Assembly (NCBI GenBank): GCA_965658355.1
Contig: CBFHRX010000038.1
Span: forward strand, 1 to 11,587
Reading direction: 5' to 3'
Length of the DNA: 11,587 nt
Source of the DNA: UBA11891 sp965658355
GTDB lineage: Bacteria > Bacteroidota > Bacteroidia > Flavobacteriales > Flavobacteriaceae
Shown here: piece after piece, positions 1 to 6,632 of the stretch
Layout: each line of letters starts with the position of its first letter
How positions within the stretch are numbered: the first letter of the stretch is position 1
Notes under the pieces: model-generated
Told to the model about the DNA's origin: nothing
Databases searched by the model: none
Seen by the model: the letters and a program-made list of their open reading frames with translations, nothing else
Made by a program: the position numbers and the translations under genes

Positions 1-61
1 GATCGTAAAGTTCTGAAAAGTATGCAGTATGTGCTGCGTTCAAAAATGAATAATTATCCAT
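1..61 (-). CDS. sucA: 2-oxoglutarate dehydrogenase E1 component, N-terminal fragment (runs off left edge)
   Basis: Reading the minus strand from an ATG at 61-59 gives an open frame to the window edge, beginning MDNYSFLNAAHTAYF and continuing SELYD. This closely resembles the conserved first residues of Bacteroidetes SucA, where a short N-terminal helix with an NAAH...Y..LYDQY pattern binds the E2 core. The full enzyme is a thiamine-diphosphate E1 of roughly 900 residues that decarboxylates 2-oxoglutarate in the TCA cycle and passes the succinyl group to SucB; no catalytic part is visible here. The recognition rests on only 20 residues, but the match is specific in both sequence and start position. 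The gene is divergent from umuC. An open plus-strand frame over the same bases (stop at 73-75) is taken to be its shadow. Confidence 0.82.
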   Translation of the reverse strand, partial: MDNYSFLNAAHTAYFSELYD

Positions 62-83
62 TTGGCCAATTCTAAATCAGGCA

Positions 84-100
84 TAAAAGTACAACTTTTA
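84..100. repeat. Perfect inverted repeat, possible operator
   Basis: TAAAAGT - ACA - ACTTTTA is a perfect palindrome with 7-base arms and a 3-base centre, 23 bp upstream of the sucA start codon on the minus strand. Its size and symmetry suit a dimeric regulator, but the arms are AT-rich and could arise by chance. Nothing in the sequence identifies the binding protein. Confidence 0.35.
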
Positions 101-132
101 CAAACAGTCCCAGCCTTTGAAGTGAAATAAAA

Positions 133-150
133 CATTTGTCTTTACAAATG
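133..150. repeat. Perfect inverted repeat, possible operator upstream of umuC
   Basis: CATTTGT - CTTT - ACAAATG has perfect 7-base arms around a 4-base centre and lies about 90 bp before umuC and 71 bp before sucA. It resembles neither the proteobacterial SOS box (CTGT-N8-ACAG) nor the Gram-positive one (GAAC-N4-GTTC). If the umuCD pair is damage-inducible through a dimeric repressor, this is one of two candidate sites. It is too short to be an intrinsic terminator and has no T-tract directly after it. Confidence 0.35.
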
Positions 151-239
151 ACACAAATCAATATAAATAGGTGTTTTTTTTTGATAAATAAGCAGCTCTC
201 TTCTCCCCTTTTTTGGACTTTTTTTTGGACTTTTGAAGG

Positions 240-1499
240 GTGTTTGCTTTAGTCGACTGTAACAACTTCTATGCCTCTTGTGAGCGTGTTTTTCAACCGC
301 AGTACGAAGGGCGTCCTATCGTTATTTTATCCAATAACGACGGTTGTGTAATCGCGCGCAGTAACGAAGCCAAAGCATTGGGCATTCCTATGGGAGCTCC
401 TGCCTTTCAATACAAAGAACAGTTTAAGCGCGATTCGATTTCTGTATTTTCTTCTAACTACGCACTCTATGGTGACATGAGCAGTCGCGTGATGAAGGTT
501 TTGGAACGCTATACCCCCCATGTAGAAATCTACAGTATAGACGAAGCCTTTTTACAATTCAAAGGCTTTGAGCATTTTGATTTGATGGCCGAATGTCTTC
601 GGATGAAGCAACAGGTCCGACAATGGACTGGGATTCCTGTTTCCGTAGGTCTGGCACCCAGCAAGGCTCTTGCAAAGATTGCCAATAAAATTGCCAAAAA
701 ATTCGCTGTTAAAACAAAAGGGGTCTACAGTATCGACACAGAAGAAAAACGAATAAAGGCCTTAAAATGGACCGCTATTGGTGATGTATGGGGCATCGGA
801 CGGCAGCACAAAAATCGCCTGGAGGCTATGGGCGTTCACACCGCCTGGGATTTTGTCAAACTCCCTGACAGCTGGATCCGCGCCAATATGAGTGTCTTGG
901 GCTTACGGCTCAAAAAAGACTTGCAAGGGCTGCCTTTTATTCAGCTAGAAGAAATCACCCCCACCAAAAAATCCATTGCCACCACACGAAGTTTTGAAAA
1001 CACACTAACGAAATGGAGCGATTTGGAAGAGCGTGTAACCACCTTTGCTGTCAGTTGTGCCGAAAAGCTGAGAAAGCAGCAAAGCAATTGCAGCGCCCTT
1101 TATGTTTTCGTTCGTAGCGATCCTCATAAAAAAGGAGCCGTTCCATATCGGAACAGCTGCACACTAAGCCTTCCTTATGCTTCTAACTCCAGTTTAGAAC
1201 TTAGTAAATATGCATTATTAGCGGCTAAAAGCCTTTTTAAAGAAGGGATTCACTACAAAAAAGCAGGGGTTATTGTACTGGGATTGGCACCAGCGGAAAG
1301 CCGTCAACTTAGCCTGTTTGAATCCCATGTAGGCAAACACCAAGCCTTGATGCAAGCTATTGATACCATTCACAGACGTTTTGGCCCCAACCAAATGAAA
1401 TTGGGAAATCAAGATCTGAAACGCACCTGGAAAATGCGACAAGAACACCTATCCAAACGCTACACTACAGCGCTTAGTGATATCATCAAAGTAACATAA
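240..1499 (+). CDS. umuC: Y-family translesion DNA polymerase V catalytic subunit UmuC
   Basis: The 419-residue product is full length for UmuC (422 in E. coli) and starts at GTG with the family-typical MFALVDCNNFYASCERVF. The catalytic acidic residues are Asp6 in VDCNNFY and Asp101-Glu102 in YSIDEAF; Tyr11 is at the position of the ribonucleotide-excluding steric gate. The palm/fingers region fills about the first 170 residues, followed by helix-hairpin-helix thumb and little-finger domains. QLSLF at 356-360 matches the beta-clamp-binding motif of the family. The enzyme copies past lesions with low fidelity, normally activated by cleaved UmuD and RecA. It lies two bases upstream of umuD, so the two are co-transcribed and probably translationally coupled. 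No in-frame upstream ATG gives a better start, and ribosome-binding signals are weak (GAAGG directly abuts the start). Confidence 0.96.
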   Translation: MFALVDCNNFYASCERVFQPQYEGRPIVILSNNDGCVIARSNEAKALGIPMGAPAFQYKEQFKRDSISVFSSNYALYGDMSSRVMKVLERYTPHVEIYSIDEAFLQFKGFEHFDLMAECLRMKQQVRQWTGIPVSVGLAPSKALAKIANKIAKKFAVKTKGVYSIDTEEKRIKALKWTAIGDVWGIGRQHKNRLEAMGVHTAWDFVKLPDSWIRANMSVLGLRLKKDLQGLPFIQLEEITPTKKSIATTRSFENTLTKWSDLEERVTTFAVSCAEKLRKQQSNCSALYVFVRSDPHKKGAVPYRNSCTLSLPYASNSSLELSKYALLAAKSLFKEGIHYKKAGVIVLGLAPAESRQLSLFESHVGKHQALMQAIDTIHRRFGPNQMKLGNQDLKRTWKMRQEHLSKRYTTALSDIIKVT

Positions 1500-1501
1500 A
1501 T

Positions 1502-1933
1502 ATGAGTGACCCTGGACTTTCTTTTTTCAAACCCAATTCGCAAACCCGCAAGCTACTACACCTAGCCAATGAAGGGGTTTCGGCTGGATTTCCATCCCCC
1601 GCTGATGACTTTAAAGAGTTGCGAATCAGTATTGATCAAGAAGTAGTTAAAAATGAAGAGGCTACATTTTATGCGCGGGTATCGGGAGAATCCATGCAGG
1701 GAGCCGGGCTAGATGACGGTGATCTTTTGGTGATTGACCGGAGTCAAGAACCTGAAAACAATGCCATCGCAGTTTGCTTCATCGACGGGGAATTTACAGT
1801 CAAGCGTCTAAAAGTAGAAAAAGACTGTGTCTATTTGATGCCCGAAAACAGCCGCTATAACCCCATAAAGGTAACAGAAGACAACCAACTCCAAATTTGG
1901 GGTGTGGTTACCTATGTGGTAAAGAAGGTGTAA
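1502..1933 (+). CDS. umuD: UmuD-like S24-family autoprotease, polymerase V accessory subunit
   Basis: The 143-residue product matches UmuD (139 in E. coli) along its whole length and has no DNA-binding domain, which separates it from LexA. The self-cleavage site is Ala28-Gly29 in VSAGFPSP, where E. coli UmuD has Cys-Gly. The nucleophile is Ser64 in SGESM and the general base Lys101 in EFTVKRLK, spaced 37 residues apart as in the E. coli protein. Cleavage stimulated by RecA filaments would remove the N-terminal arm and give the active UmuD' dimer that pairs with UmuC. The gene is second in the operon, starting two bases after the umuC stop. It converges on the tetR gene, whose stop codon lies 29 bases beyond the umuD stop. 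Confidence 0.95.
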   Translation: MSDPGLSFFKPNSQTRKLLHLANEGVSAGFPSPADDFKELRISIDQEVVKNEEATFYARVSGESMQGAGLDDGDLLVIDRSQEPENNAIAVCFIDGEFTVKRLKVEKDCVYLMPENSRYNPIKVTEDNQLQIWGVVTYVVKKV

Positions 1934-1952
1934 ACTGTATCTTGTCCCGGCT

Positions 1953-1966
1953 ATAGCAACTGCTAT
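1953..1966. terminator. Weak hairpin between convergent umuD and tetR
   Basis: ATAGCA - AC - TGCTAT forms a perfect 6-base inverted repeat across the 29-bp gap between the convergent umuD and tetR stop codons, overlapping the tetR stop. The two-base centre means the inner pair must open, and only a short TTTC follows. It may act as a weak bidirectional terminator, or transcripts may simply overlap here. No stronger candidate exists in the gap. Confidence 0.25.
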
Positions 1967-2547
1967 TTCACCAATACACGATGAAAGGTTTTCGCCAAAA
2001 AGGAAGCCAATTGTTCACTAGTAAATTCTACTGCCGAAGAATGTGTGGCAAGAAACAATTCTGGTGGGGTCCCTACCAACATGATACTTAGGAGTAAAAA
2101 TTCATAATTCTCATCAAATTCATTCACATTAGGATCTTTTCGCAGATCGCGATTGATGTCTTGAATCACAGATTTAATGTGCTCACTTTGGTAGGTACTT
2201 TGGCGTATTGCCGCCTGGTTCTTAATATGAAACTCACGCATTTGTGGTGCGGTGACAAAATCCAGGTAGCTTTTAAAAGTATTGTATAGGTAGTCGTAGA
2301 TAGAAGGAGCTTCAGTACGGTTTTTTTGGACATCTTCTTGAATTCGTCTATTGACAGATTGAATCAAGGCTTCAAAAAGACTGTTGACATCGTCAAAATA
2401 ATTATAAAAAGTACCTCTAGCAATGCCTACTGCTTGAACAATATCATTGACAGTAGTCTGCTGAAGTCCTTTTTCGGAAAAAAGACGCAAGCCCTCAGTG
2501 AAGAGGGCTTCTCTAATCTTTTTTTTATTGGATTCGCGGACGCTCAA
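1963..2547 (-). CDS. TetR/AcrR-family transcriptional regulator at the end of the fad operon
   Basis: The 194-residue protein has a TetR-type N-terminal helix-turn-helix, roughly residues 12-52, with VNDIVQAVGIARGTFYNYF forming the HTH and the conserved GTFYNYF recognition end. The rest is the all-helical ligand and dimerisation domain, including VGTPPELFL, a motif of a kind seen in this family. The start is TTG at 2547; no in-frame ATG precedes the HTH, so a non-ATG start is needed. It begins five bases after the fadA stop and is almost certainly the last gene of the fadN-fadA transcript. In Bacillus and Thermus a TetR-family FadR represses beta-oxidation genes and is released by long-chain acyl-CoA. 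By analogy this protein probably autoregulates the operon, but that is inferred from position and family, not shown by sequence. Confidence 0.9.
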   Translation of the reverse strand: MSVRESNKKKIREALFTEGLRLFSEKGLQQTTVNDIVQAVGIARGTFYNYFDDVNSLFEALIQSVNRRIQEDVQKNRTEAPSIYDYLYNTFKSYLDFVTAPQMREFHIKNQAAIRQSTYQSEHIKSVIQDINRDLRKDPNVNEFDENYEFLLLSIMLVGTPPELFLATHSSAVEFTSEQLASFLAKTFHRVLVK

Positions 2548-2552
2548 ACTAA

Positions 2553-3722
2553 TTACAGTCTTTCAAAAATTCCTGCAATTCCTTGCCCCCCTCCAACACA
2601 AGCCGTTACCATACCATAACGCTGGTTACGACGTTGCATTTCATTGAGGAGTTGAATGGATAGTTTGGCACCGGTACATCCTAGGGGATGCCCCATTGCA
2701 ATCGCACCTCCGTTTACATTGACAGTATCCGGATTGAGTCCTGCTTCTTGTATAACGGCCAAGGCTTGAACCGCAAAGGCTTCATTTAGCTCTGTTTGTT
2801 CAATATCGGCTATCGCCAGTCCCGCTTGCTTTAATGCTTTGGGAATGGCCACACAAGGACCGATACCCATATAAAGTGGATCGACACCTCCTACGGCACA
2901 TGAAGCCAACCTTGCCACGGGCTCTAGCCCTAGTTCTTTGACTTTCGCTTCGCTCATCACCAAGGTAAAAGCAGCTCCGTCTGAGGTCTGTGAAGCATTT
3001 CCAGCTGTTACTACACCTCCTTGTTTAAAAGCAGGTCGCAAACGAGCTAAGCCTTCTACAGAGGTATCACGGCGAACTCCTTCGTCTTGTGCTACCGTGT
3101 GGCTAGACGTCATTCGCTTTCCCTCTTTGACAAAAACTTCTTCGACAGTTACTGGGACAATCTCATCGCTAAAAATTCCGGAATCGATGGCCTTGGCTGC
3201 CTTTTGATGAGACGCTACCGAAAAGGCATCCGCAGCCTCTCGGGTAATCTTGTATTTAGCTGCCACTGCCTCTGCAGTAGCTCCCATGCTTACATGGTAG
3301 TTGATATTGTCTTGATTCGCTTGGTAACTCGGTGACAATTTATACCCTGTCATAGGAAGTAAACTCATGCTTTCGGTTCCACCGGCAATATAAATATCGC
3401 CAAAGCCAGCCTTGATTTTACCGACAGCCATCGAAATAGATTCAAGCCCCGAGGCGCAATAACGGTTGATCGTAATGCCAGGGACTTCCTTGCCCAAAGC
3501 ACGTGCCGCTATAAGACGCCCTACTTGAAGGCCCTGCTCTCCCTCTGGATTGGCACAGCCTACGATAACATCGTCTACTGTAGTAGGATCTAACTCGGGT
3601 ACTTGTCCAACCAAATGACGAATCACGTCAACAGCTAAATCATCAGAGCGGTAGTTCCGAAACCCTCCTTTTTTTGCTTTTCCTACCGCTGAACGGTAGC
3701 CTTTTACGATATATGCTTCCAT
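2553..3722 (-). CDS. fadA: Acetyl-CoA acyltransferase (3-ketoacyl-CoA thiolase)
   Basis: The 389-residue product is full length for a type II thiolase. The acylated nucleophile is Cys89 in NRYCASGLE, His345 lies in GGAIAMGHPLG, and the second cysteine is Cys375 in TACVGGGQG; all three catalytic positions are intact. ELNEAF, the thiolase motif before the His loop, is present. It catalyses the last beta-oxidation step, thiolytic cleavage of 3-ketoacyl-CoA to acetyl-CoA and a chain two carbons shorter, in the cytoplasm. The ATG at 3722 is six bases after the fadN stop, so it is in the same operon, and the two products probably act together as the trifunctional complex does elsewhere. A biosynthetic acetoacetyl-CoA thiolase is less likely, given the FadN partner. 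Confidence 0.95.
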   Translation of the reverse strand: MEAYIVKGYRSAVGKAKKGGFRNYRSDDLAVDVIRHLVGQVPELDPTTVDDVIVGCANPEGEQGLQVGRLIAARALGKEVPGITINRYCASGLESISMAVGKIKAGFGDIYIAGGTESMSLLPMTGYKLSPSYQANQDNINYHVSMGATAEAVAAKYKITREAADAFSVASHQKAAKAIDSGIFSDEIVPVTVEEVFVKEGKRMTSSHTVAQDEGVRRDTSVEGLARLRPAFKQGGVVTAGNASQTSDGAAFTLVMSEAKVKELGLEPVARLASCAVGGVDPLYMGIGPCVAIPKALKQAGLAIADIEQTELNEAFAVQALAVIQEAGLNPDTVNVNGGAIAMGHPLGCTGAKLSIQLLNEMQRRNQRYGMVTACVGGGQGIAGIFERL

Positions 3723-3728
3723 ACTAAA

Positions 3729-6128
3729 TTAGTTTCTTAAGGGTCTGTTATACATTAAGATATGCTGGATTCGATCTTGTGTTTTTTGATTCCCCAGCAA
3801 GGTCAAAAATCCTTCTCTTTCAATATCCAAAAGGTATTGTTCGTCAACCATTTGTGAACTGGTAAGATCACCACCACAAATCACATAGGCAATTTGTCTC
3901 GCAATCTCTACATCATAGTCAGACATATAGCCTCCTAATTTGAATTCATTGATGGCTGTATACAAGGCGCTAATCCCTGTTCGACCCAATACTTCAATAT
4001 CAGTACGTACCGAAGGAGGCACATAGTTGGGTGCTAATTCCAGTACTTTGGCCTTGGCTTCTCCAATATTCCGAGGGGTGTTGTAGCACACAAAATCTTT
4101 TCCTTCTTTCAGATAGTGAAGGCCATAGGCCTCAGTAGCAGAAGTCGCCACAGCTGCAGTGGCAATATTTTTAAAGTGGCTGATCAGGGTTGGGATTTTT
4201 ACATCTCCCTCAAAAAAAGCATCAGACGCACGAAGCGCAAATTCCTTTGTTCCGCCACCTCCAGGAAGCAAACCTACCCCTACCTCTACCAGTCCAATAT
4301 AGGATTCAGCAGCATAGATTCCTGCATCACAATGCATGGAGATCTCACAGCCCCCACCAAATACATATCCTTGAGTGGCCACCACTACCGGTATTTTAGA
4401 GGTTCGAATGCGCATGTTTATATCTTGGAAGTCTTTGACCATTTGATTCAGATCGTCAAACTTTTTTTGCATCGCCAACATCCCCACATTCATAAGATTG
4501 GCTCCTACTGAAAATTGCTTGGCGTTGTTTCCAATCACGATTCCATTCCAGTTGTCGCGTTCCGCTATTTCGATAGCTTCGACCATGGCACGCCCAATTC
4601 CTTCTCCTATGGCATTACTTTTTGAGGTAAATTCTAAACACATTACCCCATCTCCGATATCGTGTACCGTACATTCACTATTCTTAAGAACAGGTTCTTT
4701 ATCCCGGTATGTATCCAGAATGATTAAGCCCTCGGCACTCTTCACAACTTCATAGCCTTTAGAAGAAAGACTGTAGCATTTTTTAGTACCCTTTTCAAAT
4801 TTGTAGAAACTTTCAAATCCTTTTGATTGCATTTCTTTAATCCAATCAGGAACTGCCCAACCACAAGATTCGATTAACTCTATACCTTTGGTAAGGCCTA
4901 GTAAATCCCAGTATTCAAAAGGTCCAAAGTCCCATACATAACCGGCACGCATCGCATCGTCAACTAAAAAAATATCATCGGCTATTTCAGGAATACGCGC
5001 TGCTGTATAGGACAGTAAAGATGCAAAGTAATTTTTTAGAAATTGATTTTCACGGCCTTCACCCGAGATCAAAAATGAAAAACGCTTGCTCATTAAATCG
5101 ATCCCTTTTGCTTCTTTTACAATCGGAAGTTTGGGTCTGGTTGTAGGAGCGTATTCAAGAGTTTCAAGGTCTAATACGTTGACTATCGTCCGGCCTTTTT
5201 CATCCTTTTTCTTGGTCCGTTCGTAAAATCCTTTCCCCGATTTATTCCCAAAGAGCTTGTTGTCAACCAGGAAAGTCATAAACTTTGGATCTTCTTTGCC
5301 TTTAAGCGCATCGAAGAAGGCATCATTTTGGACATTATCACGAACAAAGTTGGTCACCTTATCTCCGGTATCGATACCGACTAAATCTTGCAACTTAAAG
5401 GTGGCTGTCTTAGGACGCCCAATGAGCTCTCCCGTAATGGCATCAACCTCTTCTACCGTCATTCCATATTCTTGCGTTAGTTCTAGCATGCGCACACCAG
5501 ACATCACACCAATTCTATTGGCAATAAAAGCCGGGGTATCTTTACAGAGAACCGTTTGTTTCCCCAGATACACATCGCCAAACTCCATAAAGAAGTCTAT
5601 CATACCCGCATCACTCTCAGGAATAGGAATGATTTCCAATAAGCGTAAATAACGGGGTGGATTAAAGAAGTGAGTTCCGCAAAAATGCTTTTTAAAATCG
5701 TCTGACCGCCCTTCTGCTAGTAAATGAATCGGAATACTAGAGGTATTCGAACTCACTAAACTACCGGCTTTACGGTGCTTTTCAACTTTTTCAAATATGG
5801 ATTGTTTGATATCCAGTCGCTCTACAACGACCTCTACTATCCAATCAGCATCTGCTATTTTCTCAAAGTCATCTTCAAAATTTCCAGTTGTAATCCGTTT
5901 GGCAAAATCTTTCGTAAACAATGCTGCTGGCTTAGACTTTATCGCCTTAGTCAAGGCTTCGTTGGCCACTTTATTTCGTACGGCAGGGTTGGACTCTCCT
6001 GCTTCTATATCAAAAGGAAGTATGTCCAACATGACCACTTCCATCCCAACGTTGGCAAGGTGACAGGCTATTCCGGAACCCATTACACCCGTTCCCAACA
6101 CGGCTACTTTTTTGATGCGATAACTCAT
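3729..6128 (-). CDS. fadN: Bifunctional 3-hydroxyacyl-CoA dehydrogenase / enoyl-CoA hydratase (FadN type)
   Basis: The 799-residue protein carries the two middle beta-oxidation activities, hydration of trans-2-enoyl-CoA and NAD-dependent oxidation of L-3-hydroxyacyl-CoA. The N-terminal Rossmann fold has GTGVMGSG at 12-19. The dehydrogenase catalytic pair is His153 in GTHFFNPP and Glu165, followed by the helical dehydrogenase C-terminal domain to about residue 420. The crotonase-fold hydratase is C-terminal, with both catalytic glutamates, Glu595 in GGGCE and Glu615 in GLVEVGVGL, and the oxyanion GGG(F/C) region. This domain order is the reverse of E. coli FadB and matches Bacillus FadN (YusL), hence the symbol. 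The start ATG at 6128 directly precedes the nucleotide-binding strand. It is the first gene of the fadN-fadA-tetR operon and is divergent from the SCP2 gene. Confidence 0.95.
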   Translation of the reverse strand: MSYRIKKVAVLGTGVMGSGIACHLANVGMEVVMLDILPFDIEAGESNPAVRNKVANEALTKAIKSKPAALFTKDFAKRITTGNFEDDFEKIADADWIVEVVVERLDIKQSIFEKVEKHRKAGSLVSSNTSSIPIHLLAEGRSDDFKKHFCGTHFFNPPRYLRLLEIIPIPESDAGMIDFFMEFGDVYLGKQTVLCKDTPAFIANRIGVMSGVRMLELTQEYGMTVEEVDAITGELIGRPKTATFKLQDLVGIDTGDKVTNFVRDNVQNDAFFDALKGKEDPKFMTFLVDNKLFGNKSGKGFYERTKKKDEKGRTIVNVLDLETLEYAPTTRPKLPIVKEAKGIDLMSKRFSFLISGEGRENQFLKNYFASLLSYTAARIPEIADDIFLVDDAMRAGYVWDFGPFEYWDLLGLTKGIELIESCGWAVPDWIKEMQSKGFESFYKFEKGTKKCYSLSSKGYEVVKSAEGLIILDTYRDKEPVLKNSECTVHDIGDGVMCLEFTSKSNAIGEGIGRAMVEAIEIAERDNWNGIVIGNNAKQFSVGANLMNVGMLAMQKKFDDLNQMVKDFQDINMRIRTSKIPVVVATQGYVFGGGCEISMHCDAGIYAAESYIGLVEVGVGLLPGGGGTKEFALRASDAFFEGDVKIPTLISHFKNIATAAVATSATEAYGLHYLKEGKDFVCYNTPRNIGEAKAKVLELAPNYVPPSVRTDIEVLGRTGISALYTAINEFKLGGYMSDYDVEIARQIAYVICGGDLTSSQMVDEQYLLDIEREGFLTLLGNQKTQDRIQHILMYNRPLRN

Positions 6129-6149
6129 AAATTTTTTCTTTGAATGAAG

Positions 6150-6157
6150 CTAAAGTA
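6150..6157 (-). promoter_or_regulatory. Possible -7 element for the fadN operon
   Basis: On the minus strand this reads TACTTTAG, one base from the Bacteroidetes TAnnTTTG element, 22 bases before the fadN start codon. There is no TTG-type -33 partner at the usual distance. The position is reasonable, but the match is imperfect in AT-rich DNA. Confidence 0.25.
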
Positions 6158-6166
6158 TAAAAAATA

Positions 6167-6181
6167 TGACACTCCGTCACT
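6167..6181. promoter_or_regulatory. Candidate operator shared by fadN and the SCP2 gene
   Basis: TGAC - ACTCC - GTCA is an inverted repeat (6167-6170 and 6176-6179) in the 88-bp gap between the divergent fadN and SCP2 genes. It can also be read as two imperfect direct copies, TGACACT and CGTCACT. GTCACT recurs at 6211-6216 directly against the SCP2 start codon. The site would cover the -33 region of both candidate promoters, where a repressor bound once could silence both genes. The operon's own TetR protein is the obvious candidate binder; this is inference. A further TGAATGAA at 6141-6148 equals one half of the Bacillus FadR-type site, but no matching second half is present. Confidence 0.4.
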
Positions 6182-6189
6182 TTTTTTAT

Positions 6190-6197
6190 TACTTTTG
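6190..6197 (+). promoter_or_regulatory. Probable -7 promoter element of the SCP2 gene
   Basis: TACTTTTG is an exact match to the Bacteroidetes TAnnTTTG element, 19 bases ahead of the SCP2 ATG, which leaves a short leader. The matching TTG-type -33 box is not evident; the candidate operator occupies that position instead, which would fit regulated transcription. Confidence 0.45.
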
Positions 6198-6216
6198 AAT
6201 TCTAAACTATGTCACT

Positions 6217-6510
6217 ATGAATCAAGAAGTTTTTGATCAATTAAAAAATAGAGCAGATAATGCAGGACCCATTGGAGGGACTCTAAAATTTGTTGTTGAC
6301 GATACCGTTGTATATATCGATGGAACCGGATCCGAAAACACAACCACGTCGGAAGATAAAGAAGCTGACTGTAGCATCACGGTAAGCCAAGAAGTATTGG
6401 AAAAACTTCGCGATGGAGAATTAAATCCTATGATGGCTGTGATGGGAGGTCAAATAAAAATTGGTGGTGATATGGGACTGGCTATGAAAGTTCAGTCTTT
6501 ATTGGGCTAA
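6217..6510 (+). CDS. SCP2-type sterol/lipid carrier domain protein
   Basis: The 97-residue protein is a single SCP2 (sterol carrier protein 2, non-specific lipid transfer) domain. The best markers are the C-terminal block from about residue 65, with D-G-E-L-N-P-M-M-A-V-M-G-G-Q-I-K-I-G-G-D-M, the family's pattern of a helix, a glycine turn and a final strand, and the central acidic ADCSITVS strand. There is no signal peptide or membrane segment, so it should be cytoplasmic. SCP2 domains bind fatty acids and acyl-CoAs in a hydrophobic tunnel. Divergent pairing with fadN suggests it buffers or delivers acyl-CoA substrates for beta-oxidation; that role is inferred from position. The ATG at 6217 is the only sensible start. 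Confidence 0.88.
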   Translation: MNQEVFDQLKNRADNAGPIGGTLKFVVDDTVVYIDGTGSENTTTSEDKEADCSITVSQEVLEKLRDGELNPMMAVMGGQIKIGGDMGLAMKVQSLLG

Positions 6511-6632
6511 GCTTTACCCTGTAGACGAAAGTTGTCCTTAAAATACATATGACAACTGTCTTTCGAGAAATTACAGGCGTAAACATTCCTCTACAGTACG
6601 AATTCTTAATCCTATCAATGAGGAAACATAAA
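6511..6632. other. SCP2 3' region with nested inverted repeats
   Basis: Between the SCP2 stop and the terminator, CGAAAGTTGTC (6526-6536) can pair with GACAACT-gtc-TTTCG (6551-6565), with a three-base bulge. Flanking these, CTGTAG (6519-6524) can pair with CTACAG (6591-6596). Together they could fold into an extended structure in the SCP2 mRNA tail. A 38-codon plus-strand frame starts at 6549 but runs through the terminator hairpin and is not credible as a gene. No known RNA family was recognised. Confidence 0.3.

Larger units (their letters stand above)
62..239. promoter_or_regulatory. Divergent intergenic region between sucA and umuC
   Basis: This 178-bp AT-rich stretch has no convincing gene and must carry the promoters for sucA leftward and umuC rightward. 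It contains two perfect inverted repeats, listed separately. A nine-T run (174-182) is followed by GATAAATAA, and a 10-base direct repeat TTTTTTGGAC occurs at 209-218 and 221-230, just ahead of the umuC start. I found no exact TAnnTTTG box for umuC. For sucA, a weak minus-strand candidate (TTG, 17 bases, then TAGAATTG) would leave almost no leader. The promoters are therefore not pinned down. Confidence 0.5.

Noticed and set aside
1..75. Plus-strand open frame ending at TAA 73-75, which could be the tail of an upstream gene
   Set aside because: The minus strand over the same bases gives a recognisable SucA N-terminus with a proper ATG start; the plus-strand reading matches no family I know.
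174..182. Nine-T run in the sucA-umuC gap as part of a terminator with the 133-150 palindrome
   Set aside because: It is 23 bases past the hairpin, the stem is only 7 AT-rich pairs, and no plus-strand gene lies upstream to terminate.
240..1933. umuCD as a plasmid- or phage-borne mutagenesis module or part of a defence island
   Set aside because: No integrase, transposase, attachment repeat or phage gene is near, and the flanks are housekeeping metabolism.
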